Shown here: in pieces, positions 27,740 through 37,121 of the stretch
Position numbering within the stretch: the stretch's first letter is position 1
Layout of the letters: every line of letters begins with the position of its first letter
Origin: Rhodobiaceae bacterium
Lineage (GTDB): Bacteria > Pseudomonadota > Alphaproteobacteria > Rhizobiales > Tepidamorphaceae
Assembly (NCBI GenBank): GCA_020637855.1
Contig: JACKJR010000001.1
Location: 62,001 to 126,000 of the forward strand
Length of the DNA stretch: 64,000 nt
Direction of reading: 5' to 3'
Translations under genes and position numbers: made by a program
The notes under the pieces: model-generated
The model's database searches: none
What the model was told of the DNA's origin: nothing
The model's input: the letters and a program-made list of their open reading frames with translations, nothing else

Positions 27740-28744
27740 ATGCCGCCAGCCGATCCGTTTCACGTCGTCCGGGACGGCATGGACGCCGCCGCACTTTCCG
27801 GCGGTGTCATCGCGATCGGCAATTTCGACGGCGTCCATCGTGGCCATCAGGCGGTGATCGATGCCGCGCGCAACATGGCGTCCGGGCTCGATGTGCCGGC
27901 CTGTGCCATGACTTTTGAACCGCATCCCCGGCAATTGTTCCAGCCCGAGGTGCCGCTGTTCCGGCTTTCACTCGCCGATACCAAGCTGAAACTGCTGCAG
28001 GCGGCAGGGCTGGACGGTGCTGTCGTCGCGCAATTCGACCGGGAGTTTGCAGCACAAAGCGCCGAAGCCTTCATCGACGATGTGCTGATAGGCCGCCTTG
28101 ATGTCCGCGGTGTCGCCATTGGCCACAATTTCCATTTCGGCAAGGCCCGCGGCGGCAATCCGCGGATGCTGTCGGATATCGGCCGGGAAAAGGGTTTCGA
28201 GGTGGCAATCGTCGGACCGCAGGGCGCCGATGACACGGTGTTTTCCTCAAGCGCGGTGCGCAAACATCTCGCAGCGGGCGAGATCGACGAGGCCGCTGCC
28301 ATTCTCGGTTATCGCTGGTTCTTTGAAGGCGAAGTCCGTCATGGCGAAAAGCGTGGCCGCGATCTCGGGTTTCCGACCGCCAACATGGCGCTGGATCCCG
28401 CTTGTGGTCTGCGCCACGGGGTCTATGCCGTGCACGCGATCATCGATGGCAGGCGCATGGGCGGCGTCGCGAATTTCGGCATCCGCCCGCAATTCGACAG
28501 CGGCGCGCCGCTGTTCGAGACTTATCTTTTCGATTTCAAAGGTGACCTCTACGGCAAGACGCTGGCTGTCACGCCGCTCGCTTTCCTGCGTGACGAAGCC
28601 CGCTTTGACAGCGTGGATGCGTTGATCGCGCAGATGAACAGGGATGCCGCGCAGGCCCGCGACATCATTGCGGGCCTGGCGAAGAACGATCACGTATCCG
28701 GCTATCCGATGGCACAGGCAATCGCTGCCTTGAACCTGGCCTGA
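27740..28744 (+). CDS. ribF: Bifunctional riboflavin kinase/FAD synthetase
   Basis: Makes FMN from riboflavin and then FAD. The 334-residue protein has an N-terminal nucleotidyltransferase domain with GNFDGVHRGHQAVI (about 27-40) and SSSAVRKHLAAGEIDEA (about 170-186), and a C-terminal kinase domain with GEKRGRDLGFPTANM (about 202-216). Order ribF-DMT-ileS-lspA on one strand. The ribosome site is weak, but the conserved N-terminus supports this start. Confidence 0.97.
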   Translation: MPPADPFHVVRDGMDAAALSGGVIAIGNFDGVHRGHQAVIDAARNMASGLDVPACAMTFEPHPRQLFQPEVPLFRLSLADTKLKLLQAAGLDGAVVAQFDREFAAQSAEAFIDDVLIGRLDVRGVAIGHNFHFGKARGGNPRMLSDIGREKGFEVAIVGPQGADDTVFSSSAVRKHLAAGEIDEAAAILGYRWFFEGEVRHGEKRGRDLGFPTANMALDPACGLRHGVYAVHAIIDGRRMGGVANFGIRPQFDSGAPLFETYLFDFKGDLYGKTLAVTPLAFLRDEARFDSVDALIAQMNRDAAQARDIIAGLAKNDHVSGYPMAQAIAALNLA

Positions 28745-28749
28745 ACCAG

Positions 28750-29709
28750 ATGGCCAAGGGCATTCCGGTCAATCCGGCGCCGGTCGCGCCATTACCGCCG
28801 AAACAGGCGGGAGACGACGCGCGCGGCGGCATCGCCCTGATGGCGCTGGCCGTCTTCATCCTGCCTGTCATGGACGGCATCGCCAAGTTCCTCGGAACGG
28901 ACTACGGGCCGATCCAGATCGGCATGATGCGGTTTCTGATGCAGATCGCCTTCACGCTGCCCTTCGCGCTGTGGATGGTTGGCCCGCGTGCGCTGATCCC
29001 GCGTCCATTCGCGCTCCAGGTCGTGCGCGGCATGCTGATCGGCATGGGCACGACCTTCTTCTTCGGCGGTCTGCGTTTCATGCCGATTGCCGAAACGCTG
29101 GCGATCTTCTTCGTCTCGCCGCTGCTGGTTACCGCGATCTCGGCGCTACTGCTGCGCGAGCGCGTCGGGTTGCGCCGCTGGAGCGCGGTTGCCGCAGGCT
29201 TTGTCGGGGCAATGATCGTCATCCGGCCCGGATCGGGCATTTTCGGCATCGCGGCGATCCTGCCGCTATGCGCTGCGATGTCCTTTGCCTTCTATCTCAT
29301 CGTCACCCGCCAGCTTGCCGGGCGCTCAGATCCCTGGTCGACAAATCTGCAGACCGGCATGTCCGGCGCGGTCTTCCTCGGCATCATCATGCTGGCAGCT
29401 GGCGCGATGGGTCTAGAGGGACTCGGTTTCGTGCCGATCCAGTCCGGCCACTGGCTGCATTTCGCAGCGATTGGCGTGATCGCCACCGTCGGCCACCTGA
29501 TGATGATCCTGGCACTGTCGCGCGCGCCGGCATCCACGCTCGCCCCGATCGGCTACATGGAAATGCCGAGTGCGGTGCTGGTCGGCTGGCTCGGTTTTGG
29601 CGATGTGCCGGATTTCTGGACGGTCATCGGCATCGTCATCATTGTCAGTGCGGGCCTGTATGTTTCCTGGCGCGAGAACCAGCTTGCGCGCAAGGCGAAG
29701 CAGCAATGA
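28750..29709 (+). CDS. DMT-family (EamA) inner-membrane transporter
   Basis: A 319-residue protein with about ten predicted membrane helices in two EamA repeats (about 30-155 and 170-300). Typical features are ALAVFILPVMDGIAKFLG at the first helix and RPGSGIFGIAAILPL in the middle. Such carriers export amino acids or other metabolites. The substrate is unknown. It starts five bases after ribF, so the two are co-transcribed; the hairpin with a T tail at 29848 is the first terminator after it. Confidence 0.9.
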   Translation: MAKGIPVNPAPVAPLPPKQAGDDARGGIALMALAVFILPVMDGIAKFLGTDYGPIQIGMMRFLMQIAFTLPFALWMVGPRALIPRPFALQVVRGMLIGMGTTFFFGGLRFMPIAETLAIFFVSPLLVTAISALLLRERVGLRRWSAVAAGFVGAMIVIRPGSGIFGIAAILPLCAAMSFAFYLIVTRQLAGRSDPWSTNLQTGMSGAVFLGIIMLAAGAMGLEGLGFVPIQSGHWLHFAAIGVIATVGHLMMILALSRAPASTLAPIGYMEMPSAVLVGWLGFGDVPDFWTVIGIVIIVSAGLYVSWRENQLARKAKQQ

Positions 29710-29766
29710 TTGCAAGGCGGGCTTTCAGGCTTTATTGCGCCGCGAACCCCTGATAGAAGGGCGCCC

Positions 29767-29820
29767 ATGTTGCTGACGGGCAAAACCTATCTGCGAATTA
29801 TCGGCCCGGTCCCGGCCTGA
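29767..29820 (+). CDS. Possible ileS leader peptide
   Basis: A 17-codon frame, MLLTGKTYLRIIGPVPA, with AGAAGGG six bases before its ATG. It holds tandem Ile codons (29797-29802) plus three Leu and one Val, lies 147 bases before ileS, and is followed by a strong hairpin and a T-tailed terminator. This is the layout of an attenuator that senses charged tRNA-Ile. It is short enough to be chance. Confidence 0.35.
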   Translation: MLLTGKTYLRIIGPVPA

Positions 29821-29835
29821 CGGCCGTGGCCGGGA
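29810..29835 (+). promoter_or_regulatory. Hairpin overlapping the end of the ileS leader frame
   Basis: A perfect 8-bp repeat TCCCGGCC/GGCCGGGA (29810-29817 and 29828-29835) whose left arm covers the last leader codons. A ribosome paused at the Ile codons would cover this arm. Confidence 0.45.
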
Positions 29836-29847
29836 ACTTAATCCCGT

Positions 29848-29874
29848 GCGGGTGGTGTCCATGACCCGCTTTTT
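29848..29874 (+). terminator. T-tailed terminator ahead of ileS
   Basis: Stem GCGGGT/ACCCGC (29848-29853 with 29864-29869), ten-base loop, then TTTTT. It either ends the ribF-DMT transcript or works as an attenuator for ileS, 39 bases before its start. Confidence 0.6.
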
Positions 29875-29913
29875 GCAGACAACCCTTATTAGCCCACGAA
29901 ACGGCGGATCCCG

Positions 29914-32862
29914 ATGACGAGCCAGACCGACAACGCAGCGGCGGACAGCCAGCGCGATTATTCCAAGACCCTGTTCCTTCCTGAAACCGAGTTCCCGATG
30001 CGGGCAGGCCTGCCCCAGCGTGAGCCTGAATGGCTCGCCCGCTGGGACAGCCTCGATGTGTTCGGCAAGCTGCGGGCGCAATCGAAGGGCCGCGAGAAGT
30101 TCATCCTTCACGACGGGCCCCCTTACGCCAACGGCCACCTGCACATCGGCCACGCGCTCAACAAGATCCTCAAGGACATCATCTCGCGCTCCTTCCAGAT
30201 GCTCGGCTACGACAGTCACTACGTGCCGGGCTGGGACTGCCACGGCCTGCCGATCGAATGGAAGATCGAGGAGCAGTACCGCGCCAAGGGCAAGGACAAG
30301 GACGCGGTGCCGATCAACGAATTCCGCGCCGAATGCCGCGCCTTCGCCCAGCACTGGATGGATGTGCAGGCCGAGGAGTTCCAGCGCCTCGGCGTCGATG
30401 GCGACTGGGACAAGCGCTACGCGACGATGGACCTGCGCTCCGAAGCCCTCATCGCCGGCGAACTGATGAAGTTCGCCATGAACGGCCTGCTCTATCGCGG
30501 CTCCAAGCCGGTGATGTGGTCGGTGGTCGAACGCACCGCCCTGGCCGAAGCCGAGGTCGAGTATCAGGACTACCAGTCCGATACGGTCTGGGTGAAGTTC
30601 CCGGTGGTCGAGGGACCTGACGCTGTGAAAGGCGCCTATGTCGTCATCTGGACGACGACTCCCTGGACCATGCCCGGAAACCGCGCGATCTGTTATTCCA
30701 AGCGGATCAACTACGGCCTGTATGAAGTCACCGGAGCAGAGAACGATTTTGGTCCGCAGGCGGGCGAAAAGCTGATCTTTGCCGATGCCTTGGCGGCGGA
30801 GTCCTTCGAGAAGGCCAAGCTGACCTACAAGCGGATTTCCGATGTGAACCCGGCCAGCATTCGTGCTTGCGCCCATCCTCTGCGCGGCAAGGGCTACGAG
30901 TTCGATGTGCCGCTGCTCGAAGGCGATCACGTCACCGACGATGCCGGTACCGGCTTCGTGCATACGGCCCCCGGCCATGGCCGCGAGGACTTCGAGGCCT
31001 GGATGGACGCAAAGCGCGATCTGGAAGCGCGCGGCATCGAGACGGCAATTCCCTATACGGTTGACGCAGACGGACGTTTCACGAAAGCAGCGCCGGGCTT
31101 CGAGGGCGAGCAGGTCATCACCGACAAGGGCGACAAGGGCAAGGCCAACGAAGCGGTGATCAAGGCGCTGATCGAGGCGGACAGGCTGTTCGCCCGCGGC
31201 CGGCTGAAGCACACCTATCCGCATTCGTGGCGCTCCAAGAAGCCGGTCATCTTCCGCAACACGCCGCAATGGTTCATCGCCATGGACCAGGACTTCGAGG
31301 CAACCGACGGCGTCACCGGAACCCTGCGCGACCGCGCTCTGAAGGCGATCTCCGACACCCGTTTCGTGCCGGGTGCCGGCCAGACGCGCCTCAATGCGAT
31401 GATCGCGCAGCGGCCGGACTGGGTCATCTCGCGCCAGCGCGCCTGGGGCGTGCCGATCAGCGTATTCGTCAATAAATACAGTGACGAAGTCATCCCCAAT
31501 GCCGGCTTCAACGGGTCTGACGAGTTGATGGGCCGCATCGTCGATGCCTTCACCGCCGAAGGTGCCGACGCATGGTTCGTCGATGGCGCCAGGGAACGCT
31601 TTCTCGACGGTCTCGTGACCGATCCCGATGAGTGGGAGAAGGTCGACGACATTCTCGACGTTTGGTTCGAGTCAGGCTCCACCCACGCCTTCGTGCTGGA
31701 AAAGCGCGAGGACATGAAGTGGCCCGCCGACGTCTATCTGGAAGGCACCGACCAGCATCGTGGCTGGTTCCACTCTTCCCTGCTGGAAAGCTGCGGCACG
31801 CGCGGTCGCGCGCCCTATGACGCCGTCATCACCCATGGCTTCACCATGGATGAAGAGGGCCGCAAGATGTCGAAATCGCTCGGCAACACCGTCGTGCCGC
31901 AGGAGATCGTCAAGCAGTACGGCGCCGACATCCTGCGTTGCTGGGTCGCCACCACCGACTATGCCGACGACCAGCGCATCGGGCCTGAAATCGTCAAGTC
32001 GAACGTCGATGCCTACCGCAAACTGCGCAACACAATGCGCTGGATGCTAGGCAACCTCGCGCACCACAAGCCCGAAGAGGACGTTGCCTTCGCCGACATG
32101 CCGGAGCTCGAGCGCTACGTGCTGCATCGTCTGGCGGAACTGGACAAGCTCGTCCAGGACGCTTACCGCGCCTTCGACTTCAAGCGCATCTCTCAGGCGC
32201 TGTTCAATTTCTCGGGCGTGGAGCTTTCGGCGATCTATTTCGACATCCGCAAGGACGCGCTTTATTGCGACCCGATTTCGAGCCTGCGCCGCCGCGCCTG
32301 CCTGACGGTGCTCGATCATGTGTTCGATTGCCTGTGCACCTGGCTTGCACCGCTCTTGCCCTTCACCATGGAAGAGGCCTGGCTGTCGCGGCATCCTTCG
32401 CAAGACGGGTCGGTGCATATGGAACCGTTCCATCGCGCAAAAGCCGAATGGAAAAACGACGATCTTGCCGCCAAGTGGCGCCGGGTCCGTGCCGTACGCC
32501 GTGTTGTCACCGGGGCGCTTGAGATCGAGCGGGCCGCCAAGACGATCGGTTCGAGCCTGGAAGCAGCACCGAAGGTCTATGTCGCCGACGCCGATTTGTG
32601 GGCAAGCGTCCAGAGCGTCGACATGGCCGACATCTGCATCACTTCCGGCCTCGATCTGATCGCGGGCGAGGGGCCGGCGGAAGCCTTCCGGCTTGAGGAC
32701 GTCGCCGGCGTATCGGTCGTCTTCGCACGGGCTGAAGGGCAGAAATGCGCGCGATCGTGGAAGATCACGAACGACATCGGGGCAGACCCCGATTATCCCG
32801 GCATCACCGCGCGTGACGCCAAGGCGATGCGCGAGCGCGCCGAAGCCGGTTTGCCGGTCTGA
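29914..32862 (+). CDS. ileS: Isoleucyl-tRNA synthetase
   Basis: Charges tRNA-Ile. The 982-residue protein has the class I HIGH motif at 77-80 (YANGHLHIGH), the editing domain with TTPWTMPGNRAI and TGFVHTAPGHGREDFE, and KMSKS at 651-655. The C-terminus keeps one possible zinc ligand (KCARSWK) but not the full Cys4 set, as I recall for related alphaproteobacterial enzymes. lspA follows after five bases, the classic ileS-lspA order. A possible attenuator leader lies upstream. Confidence 0.98.
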   Translation: MTSQTDNAAADSQRDYSKTLFLPETEFPMRAGLPQREPEWLARWDSLDVFGKLRAQSKGREKFILHDGPPYANGHLHIGHALNKILKDIISRSFQMLGYDSHYVPGWDCHGLPIEWKIEEQYRAKGKDKDAVPINEFRAECRAFAQHWMDVQAEEFQRLGVDGDWDKRYATMDLRSEALIAGELMKFAMNGLLYRGSKPVMWSVVERTALAEAEVEYQDYQSDTVWVKFPVVEGPDAVKGAYVVIWTTTPWTMPGNRAICYSKRINYGLYEVTGAENDFGPQAGEKLIFADALAAESFEKAKLTYKRISDVNPASIRACAHPLRGKGYEFDVPLLEGDHVTDDAGTGFVHTAPGHGREDFEAWMDAKRDLEARGIETAIPYTVDADGRFTKAAPGFEGEQVITDKGDKGKANEAVIKALIEADRLFARGRLKHTYPHSWRSKKPVIFRNTPQWFIAMDQDFEATDGVTGTLRDRALKAISDTRFVPGAGQTRLNAMIAQRPDWVISRQRAWGVPISVFVNKYSDEVIPNAGFNGSDELMGRIVDAFTAEGADAWFVDGARERFLDGLVTDPDEWEKVDDILDVWFESGSTHAFVLEKREDMKWPADVYLEGTDQHRGWFHSSLLESCGTRGRAPYDAVITHGFTMDEEGRKMSKSLGNTVVPQEIVKQYGADILRCWVATTDYADDQRIGPEIVKSNVDAYRKLRNTMRWMLGNLAHHKPEEDVAFADMPELERYVLHRLAELDKLVQDAYRAFDFKRISQALFNFSGVELSAIYFDIRKDALYCDPISSLRRRACLTVLDHVFDCLCTWLAPLLPFTMEEAWLSRHPSQDGSVHMEPFHRAKAEWKNDDLAAKWRRVRAVRRVVTGALEIERAAKTIGSSLEAAPKVYVADADLWASVQSVDMADICITSGLDLIAGEGPAEAFRLEDVAGVSVVFARAEGQKCARSWKITNDIGADPDYPGITARDAKAMRERAEAGLPV

Positions 32863-32867
32863 CGGGC

Positions 32868-33368
32868 ATGAGCAGGTTCTGGGGACCGCATTCGCGATTC
32901 GCTTCATTGATCGTGGTTGCGGTCTTCATTCTCGATCAGGCATCGAAGGCAGGTGTGCTGTTCGGCCTTGATCTGCTGGGGCGCGAGCAGATCCATCTGC
33001 TGCCCTTCTTCGATTTCGTCATGGTCTGGAACCGCGGCATCTCCTACGGTCTTTTCGAGCAGAGTGACGAAACGGGCCGCTGGCTGCTGACCATTTTCAT
33101 GCTTGTTGCAGCCGCGCTGCTGTGGCTTTGGGCGGCACGGGCCGGGACGCGCCTGCTCGCCTTGTCGCTTGCGCTGATTATCGGTGGTGCGCTTGGCAAT
33201 GCGCTCGACCGCATTATCTACGGGGCTGTCGCGGACTTTGCCCGGCTCTTCTGGGGTGAAGCGTCGTGGTATGTGTTTAACCTTGCCGATGCCGCTATCG
33301 TTGCCGGTGTGGCGTTGTTGCTGTATGACTCACTCTTCGGGGATCACGGCAAGACACGAAACCGTTAA
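32868..33368 (+). CDS. lspA: Lipoprotein signal peptidase (signal peptidase II)
   Basis: Aspartic protease that cleaves signal peptides of diacylated prolipoproteins in the inner membrane. The 166-residue product has four membrane segments and both catalytic Asp regions: GNALDRIIYGAVADF and FNLADAAIVAG. It is coupled to ileS by a five-base gap. Two lipoprotein genes in this window (19039 and 33506) are the sort of substrate it would process. Confidence 0.97.
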   Translation: MSRFWGPHSRFASLIVVAVFILDQASKAGVLFGLDLLGREQIHLLPFFDFVMVWNRGISYGLFEQSDETGRWLLTIFMLVAAALLWLWAARAGTRLLALSLALIIGGALGNALDRIIYGAVADFARLFWGEASWYVFNLADAAIVAGVALLLYDSLFGDHGKTRNR

Positions 33369-33505
33369 TCCGTTGGGCGCGACACAATCGCGCCAAAGTC
33401 GGTGATTACGGCTTTTGCACGAACGGGGAGATGCCGTGACGGCGTGCGGAGGTCTTTGACATTCCGCATTGATCCGCAAACCGGCGTTGCGTACTGGATA
33501 CTGGC

Positions 33506-34168
33506 ATGAAGCCTCTGCTTTACTCGGGACACCACTCTCTTGCACGGCGCATTGCGCTGGCAGGGTGCGCATGCGCGGTCGCTCTGACCGCGGCAGCATG
33601 TTCGAGCGGTGGAAACGAGGTTGCGAGCTTCCGCCGGGAAAACAATTTCCTCGGTGGCGACCCGATGGCCGCAATCGGTCTGCGCCCGCGCCGGCAGCCG
33701 CGTATCGACTACGATCCGCGGTCTCCGCTGGTCATGCCGCCCGTGGCCGAGCTTCAGACGCCGAAAGAAAAGACCGATCTCGGTGTCGCCTGGCCGGAAG
33801 ATCCCGACGAGCGTGCCGCGCAGGAAGAAGAGGCCCGTGCCGAATACCTGCGCACGAAGGCGAGTAAGGAAAACCGCTCGCGGGCTCTCAGCCCGGATGA
33901 ACTGGACGAGTGGGCGCGCAATGCGGGCATGCGCACAGCCGATCCGAACGAAAGATCGTCCCGCGCATCGCCGATCCTTTCGCCGGCGACCCTGCTCGGG
34001 CGCCGCAAGGCGCCGCCGGATCCGACTGTGGAGCCGCCGCGTCGCACTCTGACGCAGCCGCCGGAGGGTTACCGCAAGGCTGTTACGGATGAAAACGGTG
34101 AGGTCCACACGACTTCGGAAGAAGAAAAGCCGAAGCGCCGTGGCTTCCTGTCGCGTCTCGGTTTCTGA
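33506..34168 (+). CDS. Putative lipoprotein, disordered, unknown function
   Basis: A 220-residue protein with a signal peptide and a lipobox-like TAAAC (Cys32); the -3 residue is Ala, so lipidation is probable rather than certain. After GGDPMAAIGLRPRRQPRIDY the chain is rich in Pro, Arg and Glu and looks largely disordered. It lies between lspA and the M16 pair, a neighbourhood I recall as common in Rhizobiales. I assign no function. Confidence 0.75.
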   Translation: MKPLLYSGHHSLARRIALAGCACAVALTAAACSSGGNEVASFRRENNFLGGDPMAAIGLRPRRQPRIDYDPRSPLVMPPVAELQTPKEKTDLGVAWPEDPDERAAQEEEARAEYLRTKASKENRSRALSPDELDEWARNAGMRTADPNERSSRASPILSPATLLGRRKAPPDPTVEPPRRTLTQPPEGYRKAVTDENGEVHTTSEEEKPKRRGFLSRLGF

Positions 34169-34280
34169 GTCCGGCTCCCTGACATCACGTCAACATTACC
34201 GAACCTTCATTGGCGCTCGCTTGCCAGCGCCTATATTTTCCTGTGCGCCCATTCCTTCAACGTGAGAAGAATCACGCCCG

Positions 34281-35663
34281 ATGAAGCATCGCTCCCCCGC
34301 TGTTCGCCTCTTTGCCGCCCTTATCGCATTCACGTTCCTGGCCGCTGGCCTGCCGGGCAATGCCCGCGCCTTCGTCAAGGATGTGGCGAATTTCACGCTT
34401 GAAAACGGCATGCAGGTTGTCGTTATCCCCGACCACCGCGCGCCGGTCGTCACCCATATGGTCTGGTACAGGGTCGGCGCCGCCGATGAGCCGCTCGGAC
34501 AGGCGGGAATAGCGCATTTTCTCGAACACCTGATGTTCAAGGGCACGCCGTCCAATCCCAACGGATCGTTCTCGAAATATGTCGCCTCCGTCGGCGGGCA
34601 GGAAAATGCCTTCACGTCGAGTGACTACACCGCTTACTTCCAGCGCGTCGCCAAGGAACACCTGGCCGACATGATGCGGCTGGAAGCCGACCGCATGGAA
34701 AACCTCGTGCTGACCAAGGAGGTCGTCGATCCCGAACGCGACGTGATCATGGAGGAGCGCCGCAGCCGCACCGACAACAATCCCGGCGCACAGCTTTCGG
34801 AGGCGCTGGAGGCAACGCTGTGGTTCGAGCACCCCTATGGCCGGCCGGTCATCGGCTGGATGAACGAGATGGAGAAACTCACCCTCGATGACGCCATCTC
34901 CTACTACGACCGCTATTACACCCCCAATAACGCGATCCTGATCGTTGCCGGCGACGTCGATGCCGCCGAAGTCAAACGTCTTGCCGAAGAGACATACGGC
35001 AAGCTGAAGCGCCGGGCGGAACCGCCGCCGCGCGTGCGGCCCGAGGAGCCCGTGCACCGCACCCACCGCATGGTGCGGCTGGAAAGCCCGCTGGTGACGC
35101 AACCCTCCCTGACGCGCAGCTATGTCGTGCCGAGTTACACCACGGCTGACAGGGAGGGATTGACCGGTGAGGCCGAAGCGCTCGACCTCTTCGCCGAGCT
35201 GCTGTTTGGCGGCTCGACCAGCGCGCTTTATCAAAAGCTGGTGGTCGAGGACAAACTCGCCGTGTCGATCGGCGGCTATTATCGCGGAACGATGCTCGAT
35301 GACGGTGAGCTGGTCTTGTTCGCATCGCCTGCGCCGGGAACCACGCTTGAGCAGCTTGAAGCGGCAATCGATCGTGAAATGGCCGCGTTCCTCAAATCCG
35401 AGATCACCGAGGAAACGCTCGCCCGCGTGAAGCGCTCGGTCATCGCCACTTCGGTTTATGCCCAGGACAGCCAGCAGACGCTTGCGCGCGTATTCGGCAC
35501 CGCCCTGACCACGGGCAGGACCGTTGATAATGTGCTGACCTGGACGGATCGCGTCCGCGCCGTCACCGCCGATGAAATTCTGGCGGTCGGCCTGAAATAC
35601 CTCGATATCAATCAGGCTGCGACGGGTTATCTGTTGCCGGCCTCCGCGCCGTCGCGTTCATGA
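34281..35663 (+). CDS. M16 zinc peptidase, catalytic member of a pair
   Basis: A 460-residue exported metallopeptidase. A signal peptide (VRLFAALIAFTFLAAG-type, ending AFVKD) precedes the pitrilysin domain. The inverted zinc motif HFLEH is at 79-83, and the third ligand is the Glu in VIMEERRSR near 155. The stop overlaps the start of the next M16 gene by ATGA. Family knowledge: such half-length M16 proteins work as dimers of an active and an inactive subunit that close around peptides. It probably acts in the periplasm. Confidence 0.92.
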   Translation: MKHRSPAVRLFAALIAFTFLAAGLPGNARAFVKDVANFTLENGMQVVVIPDHRAPVVTHMVWYRVGAADEPLGQAGIAHFLEHLMFKGTPSNPNGSFSKYVASVGGQENAFTSSDYTAYFQRVAKEHLADMMRLEADRMENLVLTKEVVDPERDVIMEERRSRTDNNPGAQLSEALEATLWFEHPYGRPVIGWMNEMEKLTLDDAISYYDRYYTPNNAILIVAGDVDAAEVKRLAEETYGKLKRRAEPPPRVRPEEPVHRTHRMVRLESPLVTQPSLTRSYVVPSYTTADREGLTGEAEALDLFAELLFGGSTSALYQKLVVEDKLAVSIGGYYRGTMLDDGELVLFASPAPGTTLEQLEAAIDREMAAFLKSEITEETLARVKRSVIATSVYAQDSQQTLARVFGTALTTGRTVDNVLTWTDRVRAVTADEILAVGLKYLDINQAATGYLLPASAPSRS

Positions 35664-37027
35664 CCCCCGTTTCAAGGCAGGTGAGCCCCATGCCCGTTCG
35701 CAGTCTTTCCTTTCAAGCGTTGGCCCTCTCGCTGCTGGCGTTCGTTTGCATCCTCATCCCCCGTACGGCTTCGGCAGTCGAGATCCAGCGTTTCACCACG
35801 CCCGGCGGCATCAACGTCTGGCTGGTTGAGGAGAACACCGTTCCGCTCATTACGATGAATTTTGCCTGGCGTGGCGGAGCCACACAGGACCCGGGCGGCA
35901 AGGCCGGTGTCGCCAGCTTCCTGACGGTCATGATGGACGAGGGCGCCGGCGATATGGATTCAAGGGCATTCCAGGAACGCGAGGAAGCGCTGGCCATGCG
36001 CATGAGCTTCAACGCCGGTCGCGACACTTTATATGGTGAGTTCCGCACCCTTGTCGAAACCCGTGACGAATCCTTCGAGATGCTGCGGCTGGCGATCAAT
36101 GAGGCGCGCTTTGACGAGGCCGCTTTCGCGCGCATGCGTGAGCAGATACTGACGGGCCTGCGTGATTCTGAAAACGACCCGCAGACGATTCTCGGGCGCG
36201 CCTGGGGAGAGGCTGTCTTCAGCAATCACCCTTATGGCCGCCCGGTCGATGGAACCGTGGACACGGTATCCGAAATCACCATCGGTGACCTGCGTGACTA
36301 CCGCGCCCGCATTTTTGCCCGTGACAACCTCGTCATCGGCGTTGTCGGGGCCATCGATCAGAAGACGCTGGCGGGGTTGGTCGACGAGGTATTCGGCGGG
36401 TTGCCGCTGAATGCGCAATTGACGAAAATCCCGGATGCGATCATCCCCGACAAGCCGTTTCTGCGCACAGCCGAACTCGACGTGCCGCAGACGGTGATTC
36501 AATTCGGCCGTCCCGGTCTGTTGCGCGATGATGCCGACTTCATCCCGGCCTATGTTCTCAACTACATCCTCGGCGGTGGCAGCTTCTCATCTCGTCTCTA
36601 CGAGGAAGTCCGCGAGAAGCGCGGGCTTGCCTATTCGGTCTATTCCTACCTCTATCCGCTTGACCATGCCGGCCTGTTCGTCGGCGGTCTGGCTACCCGC
36701 GCGGAACGTGCGCAGGAAGCCATCGACATCGTGCGCTCCGAGATCACCCGCATGGCCAAGGACGGCCCCACGGAAGAGGAGCTGGCGAGCGCCAAGGCCT
36801 ATCTGAAAGGCTCATACGCGCTACGCTTCGATACCGGCGACAAGATCGCGGACCAACTCGTCCAGATCCAGTTGGAAAACCTCGGCTACGACTATTTCGA
36901 CAAGCGTAATGCGATGATCGAGGCGGTCACCATGGAAGACTTGAAGCGTGCGGCGAAGCGGCTGCTTGATGGCGGCGACGTCTTCGTCATCGCCGTGGGC
37001 CGCCCGACCATCAAGACAGACGGATAA
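35660..37027 (+). CDS. M16 peptidase-like partner lacking the zinc motif
   Basis: A 455-residue M16 fold protein with a signal peptide. Where HxxEH should stand the sequence reads GVASFLTVMMDEG, so zinc is not bound and the subunit is catalytically dead. The C-terminal half keeps SSRLYEEVREKRGLAYSVYS, the Arg/Tyr region that helps bind substrate in the partner's active site in other M16 heterodimers. ATGA overlap with the active subunit supports a two-protein complex. ATG 35690, with AGGTGAG upstream, is an alternative start. Confidence 0.9.
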   Translation: MTPVSRQVSPMPVRSLSFQALALSLLAFVCILIPRTASAVEIQRFTTPGGINVWLVEENTVPLITMNFAWRGGATQDPGGKAGVASFLTVMMDEGAGDMDSRAFQEREEALAMRMSFNAGRDTLYGEFRTLVETRDESFEMLRLAINEARFDEAAFARMREQILTGLRDSENDPQTILGRAWGEAVFSNHPYGRPVDGTVDTVSEITIGDLRDYRARIFARDNLVIGVVGAIDQKTLAGLVDEVFGGLPLNAQLTKIPDAIIPDKPFLRTAELDVPQTVIQFGRPGLLRDDADFIPAYVLNYILGGGSFSSRLYEEVREKRGLAYSVYSYLYPLDHAGLFVGGLATRAERAQEAIDIVRSEITRMAKDGPTEEELASAKAYLKGSYALRFDTGDKIADQLVQIQLENLGYDYFDKRNAMIEAVTMEDLKRAAKRLLDGGDVFVIAVGRPTIKTDG

Positions 37028-37121
37028 GGCTTGTGCGTAATTCGCCGCTCCAATCGCGGGCTTGAGGCGAATCCTGTAACTTCCTTGGGACTGCAGCGAT
37101 TCCTCAGTCTAGGAAGGACAG

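Noticed and set aside
29725..31269. A 514-codon minus-strand frame over ileS
   Set aside because: Shadow of ileS; the sense strand has HIGH, KMSKS and editing motifs in one uninterrupted frame.
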